Origin: Verrucomicrobiales bacterium | Lineage (GTDB): Bacteria > Verrucomicrobiota > Verrucomicrobiia > Verrucomicrobiales > V1-33 | Assembly (NCBI GenBank): GCA_023253575.1 | Contig: JALRGB010000290.1 | Location: 1-5,898, forward strand | Direction: 5' to 3' | Length of the DNA stretch: 5,898 bases | Part shown: positions 1-5,733 of the stretch, piece after piece | How positions within the stretch are numbered: position 1 is the first letter of the stretch | How the letters are laid out: the number at the start of each line of letters is the position of its first letter | Translations under genes and position numbers: made by a program | The notes under the pieces: model-generated | Databases searched by the model: none | The model's input: only the letters and a program-made list of their open reading frames with translations | What the model was told of the DNA's origin: nothing

Positions 1-737
1 ATATCGAGAAAAACGCGGAAGCGAATCAATTCGCGAAGCACGATGCAGATGAGGACCCGGGTCGGGACGAAGACGAGTTCGCGGATGATGTCCTCGCGAG
101 CATAGAGACCTTTCACGGCATCGACGAGGGCCAGCGCAAATTCAAGCACGGTCAGGGCGGCTAGGCGCAGAAGTCGCGGAGCGTAAGCGACCGCCAGCAG
201 CAGGGTTTGAGCCGGGTGCAGGCGCTGGAGGATAACGTGGGGATCGAGGTCTTGAGAGCAATATCGCGACAGCGTTGCTCCGGCGCGGTAAATGTTAGAG
301 TAGCTGTGGCCGTTGGCGAGCAGCGGGTCCGGGCAGGCCGACAAGAGTTGCTGCTCGATGGTCTCGGCTGCCGCCGCCTCGTACATGCGGAAGACTCGAC
401 CGGTCTGACGGTGAAGAAACTGGAAGCCGGGCACAGCCGAGCGGATGCCGAAAAAGATTTCTCCTTGAACAGCCGGAGTGGTCGAGGGAAGCCCGGAGTA
501 AAATGTTTCCAGAGTAAAGTGCTGACGCTGGATGAGGCGTTTCAGAAATGGTAAGTCGCCGCCGGCCAGAGCCCGTTCCAGCTGGGTGCGCGCCAGTCCG
601 TCGATTTGCAGGATAATGACCCCCGGTAGTTCGGCCTCGCCTTCGGGCGAGGTTATGCCAAGAAATCGGGAGGCCCAATACGCGCGGCCCAGCACGCGCC
701 GGCACCACCGTAGTCGGACGCCAAGGCGGCTAATCAA
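1..737 (-). CDS. Alkaline-phosphatase-superfamily protein, type I phosphodiesterase-like (N-terminal part)
   Basis: An open frame of 245 codons reads off the left edge with no stop, so the C-terminus is missing. Residues 38-49 (LPGVIILQIDGL) form the beta strand and metal-binding Asp (D46) typical of the alkaline phosphatase / nucleotide pyrophosphatase-phosphodiesterase fold. Residues 82-89 (GLPSTTPA) match the nucleophile loop of that family, with T87 the probable catalytic Thr. The first 27 residues are basic and aromatic, with no clear signal peptide. Residues about 177-245 are rich in Leu, Val and Ala and could be an insertion containing membrane-associated helices. The remaining metal ligands (the usual Asp/His sets) would lie beyond the window. 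I chose the TTG at 737-735 because GGAGG sits 6 nt upstream and the upstream glycosyltransferase stop overlaps it by 8 bp; a GTG at codon 15 is the alternative, and the first ATG is far inside (codon 118). The superfamily call is firm; the substrate (phosphodiester, phosphomonoester, sulfate or phosphoglycerol group) is unknown. Confidence 0.82.
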   Translation of the reverse strand, partial: MISRLGVRLRWCRRVLGRAYWASRFLGITSPEGEAELPGVIILQIDGLARTQLERALAGGDLPFLKRLIQRQHFTLETFYSGLPSTTPAVQGEIFFGIRSAVPGFQFLHRQTGRVFRMYEAAAAETIEQQLLSACPDPLLANGHSYSNIYRAGATLSRYCSQDLDPHVILQRLHPAQTLLLAVAYAPRLLRLAALTVLEFALALVDAVKGLYAREDIIRELVFVPTRVLICIVLRELIRFRVFLD

Positions 738-2016
738 GACGGGCCTCCGTGGCTGGGGTTTCGCCTACTGCCGCCGCCGCCGCTGATATCTTTTCCCGAA
801 ACAAGCTCCATTCAATATCGAGGGATTCGAGCAATCGGTCCCATGGTGTCATGTCGCTTGGTTTTGAGGTTGGATGTTGCGCGATGGTTTGTTCGTAACA
901 TTCGAGCATGGCGGCGGTGCAGCGCTGGGTATCGTACTCCAGAGCGGTCCGGCGTGCCTGCGCGGCGCAGTGGTGGGTGAGGGTCGTATCGTCCATCATC
1001 TGGCCGAGGGCTTCGGCAAATTCAGCGGTGGTGGCGTGGGGGTGGAGGAGCAGGCCGTTGTGGTGATCGACGACGATTTCCCGCACGCCTGGGGCATCGA
1101 TGGCGACGACCGGGGTACCGGTGGCCATGGCTTCGGCGAGGACGAGTCCTTGTGTTTCCGTCTGGGAGGCGAAGGCGAACCAATCCATGGCGGCATAGGC
1201 ATCAGCCAGAGTGGATCCGGTGTGGACACCCGGTGCATGAACTCGGTGGCGGTCTGTCATGGTGGCGAGCAAATCGAGCATTTCTTGGCGGGCGTCGCCG
1301 TTGCCGATGACGAGGAAAACGGCGTGGGGGTCGCGGTTGAGGCAGGTGGCGACCGCTTCTGCGAGGAAGAGCAGGTTTTTCTCGCGGGCGAGGCGGCCGG
1401 TGTGGCCGATGATCCGGGCGTCCTGGGGGATGCCGGCGGCGGCGCGGAACCGCGGGCCATTGCCACGGGCGAAGAACGGGACGTCGATGCCTGTGGGGAT
1501 GGTGGCGACCGGGGTGGTGACGCCTCGTTCGTTCAGTAGGGTGCAGATGCTGCGGCTTGGGGCGACGACATGATCGCACATGTTACAGTATTCGGTGGCG
1601 AGCTGAATGGCGGCGCGCTTCAGGGCGGGTGAGTCCAGCGGAACGTAGTGCGTGTATCGTTCGTAGAGTGTGTGGTGGGTAAAAACGAGAGGGACATGCC
1701 TTTTTCTGGCTTCGCGCAGAGCGGCATCTCCCAGCAGAAAGGGATGATGGCTGTGAATCAGATCCGGCTCGAATGCTGCCATGGCCACTTTGATCACGCC
1801 AGGCGCCGGCAGCTGGACTGAGAAATCACTGCCATTAAAATTCTGGATGGCCGGAACCCTTAGCACATGAGGCGATGGGATGGCCTCCTTGAATTCCGGC
1901 GCAATCACCAACACCTCGTGCCCGCGCTGGCGGCACGCGTCCTCCAGCGTTTTGACCGACCGTGCCACCCCCCCGACATGCGGAAGATATGTGTTGGTGA
2001 AAAGCGCGATTTTCAT
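730..2016 (-). CDS. GT4-family glycosyltransferase, diacylglycerol-glucosyltransferase-like
   Basis: A complete 428-aa GT-B retaining glycosyltransferase. The N-terminus (MKIALFTNTYLPHVGGVARS) has the glycine-rich GGVA acceptor-side loop. Residues 87-93 (IHSHHPF) and 112-126 (FTHHTLYERYTHYVP) match the acceptor-domain pattern of GT4 enzymes that glucosylate diacylglycerol. Residues 206-215 (TGRLAREKNL) carry the Arg/Lys pair (R208, K213) that contacts the nucleotide-sugar diphosphate. E287 and E295 in TETQGLVLAEAM form the E-x7-E motif. The probable donor is a nucleotide sugar such as UDP-glucose, by family resemblance only. There is no signal peptide or transmembrane helix, as is usual for cytosolic or peripheral GT4 enzymes. 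About 45 residues after the core (from about 383) look like a non-conserved extension with an Ala-rich patch. The ATG shares ATGA with the preceding hydrolase stop and has no Shine-Dalgarno, which points to translational coupling. A mannosyl- or other lipid-linked glycosyltransferase remains possible. Confidence 0.93.
   Translation of the reverse strand: MKIALFTNTYLPHVGGVARSVKTLEDACRQRGHEVLVIAPEFKEAIPSPHVLRVPAIQNFNGSDFSVQLPAPGVIKVAMAAFEPDLIHSHHPFLLGDAALREARKRHVPLVFTHHTLYERYTHYVPLDSPALKRAAIQLATEYCNMCDHVVAPSRSICTLLNERGVTTPVATIPTGIDVPFFARGNGPRFRAAAGIPQDARIIGHTGRLAREKNLLFLAEAVATCLNRDPHAVFLVIGNGDARQEMLDLLATMTDRHRVHAPGVHTGSTLADAYAAMDWFAFASQTETQGLVLAEAMATGTPVVAIDAPGVREIVVDHHNGLLLHPHATTAEFAEALGQMMDDTTLTHHCAAQARRTALEYDTQRCTAAMLECYEQTIAQHPTSKPSDMTPWDRLLESLDIEWSLFREKISAAAAAVGETPATEARLD
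744..748 (-). promoter_or_regulatory. Shine-Dalgarno GGAGG for the TTG-started phosphodiesterase gene
   Basis: On the minus strand GGAGG is followed by six bases (CCCGTC) and then TTG at 737-735. The site lies within the last codons of the glycosyltransferase gene. It decides the start of the downstream gene, because no ATG is available near the N-terminus. It is the only well-placed Shine-Dalgarno sequence I can find in the window. Confidence 0.65.
770..784 (-). repeat. GCC/GCG trinucleotide microsatellite coding an alanine run
   Basis: About five trinucleotide units encode the five-alanine run in the C-terminal tail of the glycosyltransferase (residues 412-416, within ISAAAAAVG). The tract is short and in frame. 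Length changes by slippage would add or remove alanines in the tail without breaking the gene, and would not move the downstream start. Confidence 0.6.
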
Positions 2017-4256
2017 GGTGGCTGGAGGTGAAATTCCATTTCTCCTAGGCCGGCCTCGATGCGTTTAAAGCCTGGGACGGCGATGATGAGGGCTGGGGCG
2101 ATGTGCCGCCAAGTGGCTTCGAGGCGAAGGATGGACGCCTGCAGTCGCACGCTGACCGGGCCCCAAGCGGTCAGGGTCGGTCCAAAGCGCAATTCATCCG
2201 GGCTGGCCAGCCATTCTGGCAGCAGGCCGGATCCGATGATCAGCGAGGATCTCTCTTCGCGGATGAAGCAGTTCCTCATCATCATGATCCATTCGCCAGC
2301 GGCCCAGCCATGCTGGCCATCGCCCATGCACCCGCCGAGGGTGCGCGGGTGAATGGCTTCGGGCCACTGGCCGGTGGGAGACGCCAGCGCCGCCACGCGG
2401 CGGATGAGTTCGGCAAAACGAGCATCTCCGGCGCGGAGCAGGGACTGGGCCAGATCTAGAGTCAGATAGGCATTCACTCCGGAGTGGATCATTTCTTGAA
2501 AGAAACCGCCTTGGTGAAAGCATCGCTCGATCAGAAATTCCAGAGTGGCTGCGAGACGTTTTTCACCGGCAGGGAAAAGTTGCAGAGGATAGTCGGCGAC
2601 CATGGAGCCGACGGCTCCGGCATCCATGCGACGGCCCGGGGCGGCGGGGATGCCACCTCGGGCGCGGGATGCCGGGATGGTATTGATACTGGTTTCCACG
2701 CTCCGGGCGAAATCCGCCGCGAGTGCGCCGGCTTCGTCGGCGGCGGGGATGTTTCCCTCCTGCCGCCAGTGAGCGGCCATCGCGCTCAATCCCCCCCAGG
2801 CCCAGAAATCATCCCAGTAATAAAAATCATTTGGTCCAAGATGTTCGGCGCTGAAGCCCGCGGGTAGGAGACCATGGGTTCCGGCTGGCTGGCTGGTTTT
2901 CAGGCGTTTTTTGTCCAGCCAGCGCACGGCCTGACGAAGGGCGTGTTCGAGGCGGGCGTCGGGTTTTTTCCCTGTCATGGCTGAGAAGCGAGCGGTGATC
3001 CAGAGAACTTGGCCATTGGCATCCCATTCTCCTTCCTGCGAGAGGAAATACCCGGCGGACGTCTGGCGCCGGGGGAAGGTGGCGAGAATGCGTTCGGCCC
3101 GGTCTGCTTGGCCCATGGCGATGAGTGGGTGCAGCATGAGGCAGGCGTCCCGGAACCAGAAGCGACGGTAAGTGTACGGGCCCGGGACCAGTTCATCGGC
3201 GGAGAGAAGCAAGAGCGTGCGGACCGCCGCATCATAGAGAAACTGCATTCCAGCATCCGGGATCTGGAGTTGGGCATTCCCCTGCAGAGCGGTCGGCCAA
3301 GTGAGCCCGATGGCGGGCGGAGTGGGTAGTTCTTTGAGGTCTCGCTCCAGTCCAACCGTGACTTTCAACGAGAGCGGGTATCCGGCCGTCACTCGAAATA
3401 ACGCGGCACCCGTGGCCATGCCGACGTCACATTCGATGCTGCGCCGTGTGTCGTTCCCAGGTAGATCGAGATGCACATCGCCCTCGGCATAATGCGCCAT
3501 GCGCCATGCCTTCGGGGGTGCGCTGAAGTGAACGGTGGTTTCGTCGTTCACGCGGATGGCGGGCTCCGGCAGCGCCGACTCAATGCGATGAATGAATTGC
3601 ACGCCCTCTGGATTGTACGGACGCACGGCCACTACCAGCCATCCATCTTGGTTCGCCGCTGCCCCGACTGTAGTGACCACCGCCGCTGCGGCTTTTCCCC
3701 CCGCGATCACACTCGTGGCCAAATCAAGCACCAGCCCGTCCCGCGAACACCGGGTTACTACCCGCAATTCCGGGTCCAGCTCGAGCCGCTGAGTGACCGC
3801 CTCGTCATCAAGCTTGCTCGGCAGCAACCGGCCTCCAGTGTCAGTGATAATCCAAAAATCAAGCGACCATCCATCATACAACGGGGTGACGAGTCCGCGC
3901 GGGTCGACGACCGGGTACAGTGGTAACCCGGGCTGGCCGACGGCCGTCCAGTTGCGATGAGTCAGATTGATGTGGCTGAAGGAAAACGCGCGTGGGACGA
4001 ACGAGCTGTCGTCCGGGTTGAACTGGCGTTCGACCCAGTAGGGCCACACCCAGTCAAGGTTTTGCTGAATGGCTCGGGCATTAACCAGCCCGCGGGCATG
4101 AAAAATGATGCCGGCCCTTAGTAATTCCAGTGGTTCGGCCACTTCTGACGGCTGGGCAAAGCGGCGCAGGCGGGCGAGCAGGGTGGCTGGATCAACGAAG
4201 CCGTACCGCCGTGAGGCGTGCTTGACGAAAAACTTCCATGGGAGCCAGCGGAACAT
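2013..4256 (-). CDS. Glycoside-hydrolase-like protein with (alpha/alpha)6 six-hairpin domain
   Basis: A 747-aa protein when started at the ATG 4256-4254; the frame stays open up to a TTG at 4379. Residues 1-320 are an N-terminal region rich in beta structure with a distinctive stretch (NLDWVWPYWVERQFNP, then FSHINLTHRNWTAVG) near residues 67-107. Residues about 335-690 form the helical barrel typical of GH15/GH63/GH65-like enzymes: RRFWFRDACLMLHPL (near 364-377), a GEWDANGQ motif (409-416, with E408, E410 and D412 as acid candidates), YYWDDFWAWGG (479-489), and WPEAIHP with GDGQHGWAAGEW (631-656), where E633 may be the catalytic base. I infer hydrolysis or trimming of an alpha-glucoside-type glycan; the exact family is not assigned. 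No signal peptide is visible from the chosen start, so a cytoplasmic location is likely, though the aromatic, basic N-terminus (MFRWLPWKFFVK) could associate with membrane. The start is chosen because a TATAAT box lies 58 bp upstream and the extra 41 residues look unconserved. The stop overlaps the glycosyltransferase ATG by 4 bp. Confidence 0.85.
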   Translation of the reverse strand: MFRWLPWKFFVKHASRRYGFVDPATLLARLRRFAQPSEVAEPLELLRAGIIFHARGLVNARAIQQNLDWVWPYWVERQFNPDDSSFVPRAFSFSHINLTHRNWTAVGQPGLPLYPVVDPRGLVTPLYDGWSLDFWIITDTGGRLLPSKLDDEAVTQRLELDPELRVVTRCSRDGLVLDLATSVIAGGKAAAAVVTTVGAAANQDGWLVVAVRPYNPEGVQFIHRIESALPEPAIRVNDETTVHFSAPPKAWRMAHYAEGDVHLDLPGNDTRRSIECDVGMATGAALFRVTAGYPLSLKVTVGLERDLKELPTPPAIGLTWPTALQGNAQLQIPDAGMQFLYDAAVRTLLLLSADELVPGPYTYRRFWFRDACLMLHPLIAMGQADRAERILATFPRRQTSAGYFLSQEGEWDANGQVLWITARFSAMTGKKPDARLEHALRQAVRWLDKKRLKTSQPAGTHGLLPAGFSAEHLGPNDFYYWDDFWAWGGLSAMAAHWRQEGNIPAADEAGALAADFARSVETSINTIPASRARGGIPAAPGRRMDAGAVGSMVADYPLQLFPAGEKRLAATLEFLIERCFHQGGFFQEMIHSGVNAYLTLDLAQSLLRAGDARFAELIRRVAALASPTGQWPEAIHPRTLGGCMGDGQHGWAAGEWIMMMRNCFIREERSSLIIGSGLLPEWLASPDELRFGPTLTAWGPVSVRLQASILRLEATWRHIAPALIIAVPGFKRIEAGLGEMEFHLQPP

Positions 4257-4313
4257 AGCAGGGATGGAGAAAAGGAGGATGGGAGAAGAGGCGCCTGCGC
4301 CCCGGACATCTTC

Positions 4314-4319
4314 ATTATA
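4314..4319 (-). promoter_or_regulatory. Candidate -10 promoter element (TATAAT) for the hydrolase-glycosyltransferase-phosphodiesterase operon
   Basis: The minus strand reads TATAAT exactly, in an otherwise GC-rich gap. Transcription would begin near 4307, giving a leader of about 50 nt before the ATG at 4256. The base hexamer 17-18 bp upstream is not a recognisable TTGACA, and there is no TGn extended -10. The element therefore rests on the -10 alone and would need an activator or a non-standard -35. Confidence 0.45.
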
Positions 4320-4331
4320 CCGGAATTCCGG
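4320..4331. repeat. 12-bp perfect palindrome abutting the -10 box
   Basis: The sequence ccggaattccgg is its own reverse complement and ends exactly where TATAAT begins on the minus strand, which places it in the -10/-35 spacer. That is a usual position for a repressor operator or a MerR-type activator site. A 12-bp palindrome is expected about once in a window of this size by chance, so only its placement makes it notable. Confidence 0.3.
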
Positions 4332-4462
4332 GCGCGGCGCGAGACGGGTTTGCCTTCCATCTGATGGAGCACCCGCCAAAGCGATCTGTGGCTGCGGTGG
4401 GATATCTGAGCCCGTTCTGGCTTAAGTGTCTCCCTGTGATTAAACCGACGGGCCAGACCGAA

Positions 4463-4478
4463 GGCATTTAGAAATGCC
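4463..4478. repeat. Inverted repeat spanning the stop codon of the outer-membrane protein gene
   Basis: Seven-base arms (ggcattt / aaatgcc) are separated by two bases and span the TAA stop at 4470-4468. As RNA it would fold as a 6-bp stem with a 4-nt loop. No U-run follows, so it is not a standard intrinsic terminator; it could serve as a 3'-end stabilising hairpin or be chance. Confidence 0.3.
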
Positions 4479-5667
4479 ATCCTAGCAGCACTCCGGCCGA
4501 CCAGCCTCCGGGGTCGAACGAGAGGGTGGACGGGCCGACGGGTTCGTCCAGCGATTCGCTCCAGTCGTAGCGACCGAACCCGTTGATGGACCACGAGGAG
4601 GATATCTGCCAAGCTAGTCCGCCTTGCAGATAAAACCCTGGGAGGAAGTCGGTGTCGTTCTGGTCCTCGATCCAGCGGTGGAAGGCACGGGGGCGACCTC
4701 CGTCCCTTGAGAGATAAAGGGTTTCCGATTGCGTGGCTTTCCAGTCGACAATGTTGAGCGCAAAGCCGGCGCCGGCTTGCAGGCTGACTGGACCGCACTT
4801 TGTGGAGAGTGAGGGTCCCAGCGAAAGGGTATTGAGTTTTACTTCGAACGACTGGTGCAGGCTGTTGAAAAACTCGGCTTCGCCGGATGCGGACTGGTAT
4901 TCGCTGGAGTTCCGTGATGCCGGCTGGTTGTTGATGACCGGACCAAAGCCCAGTCCAGCGCCGGTATATGGCGCCTGCGGTGGGATGACCCCTTGAAGAT
5001 CGTAACGGTCCGAAAAATCAATGGTGTATTCGCGGCTCTGCTGCCAAGCTGAGAAGGTGGTTTGTTCATGCGATCCATCGAAGTCTAGAAACGACCATTG
5101 GAATCGGGCGCCGATGGACAGGCTCGGGCTTAGATCTTTTTCCCAGCCCAGTTCGATGACGGGCACGCCTCCGCTGCCATCGAACGCCTGATCCGCGGGA
5201 GGGAGTGCACTGCGTGTGGCCTCCGACTCACGGCGATGCCCTTGGGCGTGGTAGAGCATTGATCCTCCTTTGGCCTGCGCCTCGTGCTGGTAGCTCCAGG
5301 CCGAGGTGGAGCCATCGAGGGGGGTGCCGGCGTCCATGAGTACCGTTCCGTCGGAGTAAAAACGATCCGCCAAAGTATCGGGAGTGCCGATGGAGGGCAC
5401 CATCGTCAGCGCCCGGCCAAAGAGTGATGGCAGAGCCAGCGACGGCGTGCGCGAGCCCGAGTGGAAATGGATCCCCCCGGTTTCCCGCCACATCCATCCG
5501 GCCGAAATCGAAAACCGGCTGCGGCTTGAGAAGGAATCGGCTGTGCTTTCGGGGGCGGAGTGGTTGATTTCTGCCGATGGCCCGGCTGCGGCATGACATG
5601 AAATGAGGATGAGGGCCAGCGCGGTCGAACGGCCTCGGGCGAAGGTGGAAACTGGCTGCGCGTTCAT
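4468..5667 (-). CDS. Predicted outer-membrane beta-barrel protein
   Basis: A 399-aa protein that I do not recognise as a named family. Residues 1-28 look like a signal peptide: basic RGR at 11-13, hydrophobic STALALILIS core, and a likely signal peptidase I site at AAA-G (28/29). The mature part alternates hydrophobic and polar residues in amphipathic strands: FSISAGWMW (52-60), LSIGARFQWSFLDF (183-196), FEVKLNTLSLGPS (274-286), VSLQAGAGFALN (294-305), FYLQGGLAWQISS (345-357) and a final WSAGVLLGWHF. The terminal Phe with aromatic neighbours fits the C-terminal recognition signal of BAM-inserted barrels. Its role (porin, adhesin or transport partner) cannot be told. The ATG at 5667 has a pyrimidine-rich leader without Shine-Dalgarno and lies 66 bp after the stop of the upstream exported protein, so the two are probably co-transcribed. 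A possible lipobox (LISC, residues 21-24) makes a lipoprotein the less likely alternative. Confidence 0.82.
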   Translation of the reverse strand: MNAQPVSTFARGRSTALALILISCHAAAGPSAEINHSAPESTADSFSSRSRFSISAGWMWRETGGIHFHSGSRTPSLALPSLFGRALTMVPSIGTPDTLADRFYSDGTVLMDAGTPLDGSTSAWSYQHEAQAKGGSMLYHAQGHRRESEATRSALPPADQAFDGSGGVPVIELGWEKDLSPSLSIGARFQWSFLDFDGSHEQTTFSAWQQSREYTIDFSDRYDLQGVIPPQAPYTGAGLGFGPVINNQPASRNSSEYQSASGEAEFFNSLHQSFEVKLNTLSLGPSLSTKCGPVSLQAGAGFALNIVDWKATQSETLYLSRDGGRPRAFHRWIEDQNDTDFLPGFYLQGGLAWQISSSWSINGFGRYDWSESLDEPVGPSTLSFDPGGWSAGVLLGWHF

Positions 5668-5733
5668 GTGGGAAAATAGGATGACGGAAAGTTGGCGGGC
5701 GACTGAATGGTTGCGGAGGAGTGGTGGGATGGG
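5668..5733 (-). other. Short intergenic gap, no terminator or convincing promoter
   Basis: The 66-bp spacer between the exported-protein stop and the beta-barrel ATG is pyrimidine-rich on the transcribed sense. A TATTTT hexamer (5677-5672) lies only a few bases from the ATG and has no -35 partner, so I do not call a promoter. No hairpin with a T-run is present. This supports read-through from the upstream gene. Confidence 0.5.

Larger units (their letters stand above)
4257..4467 (-). other. Intergenic region between the outer-membrane protein and hydrolase genes
   Basis: These 211 bases contain a consensus -10 box (4314-4319), a 12-bp palindrome beside it (4320-4331) and a C/T-rich leader (minus strand, about 4257-4295). 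One weak stem (GCCCGT pairing with ACGGGC across about 32 nt) occurs in the upstream half. It has no following T-run, so I see no intrinsic terminator for the upstream gene. The hydrolase frame stays open through the left part up to a TTG at 4379, so a longer protein cannot be excluded. Confidence 0.6.

Noticed and set aside
295..708. 137-aa minus-strand open frame inside the phosphodiesterase region
   Set aside because: The other minus frame is open from 737 to the left edge and carries the IDGL and PSTTPA motifs; this one is Arg/Pro-rich and motif-free.
874..1539. 221-aa open frame on the plus strand, glycine- and glutamate-rich
   Set aside because: It lies wholly antisense to the glycosyltransferase, which has clear family motifs. 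Its composition is the low-complexity pattern produced by the opposite strand of a GC-rich gene.
4261..4290. Polypurine tract on the plus strand as a triplex or mirror-repeat element
   Set aside because: It is interrupted by T residues and lacks convincing mirror symmetry; it is better described as the C/T-rich leader of the hydrolase mRNA.
4380..4467. Possible terminator after the barrel gene (GCCCGT pairing with ACGGGC)
   Set aside because: The loop is about 32 nt, the stem only 6 bp plus a wobble, and no T-run follows.
4118..4798. 226-aa minus-strand open frame bridging the beta-barrel and hydrolase genes
   Set aside because: It is out of frame with both genes, Arg/Pro/Ser-rich, and has no recognisable motif; the two real genes explain the region better.
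5672..5677. TATTTT as a -10 box for the barrel gene
   Set aside because: It lies almost against the ATG and lacks any -35 match at the right spacing.
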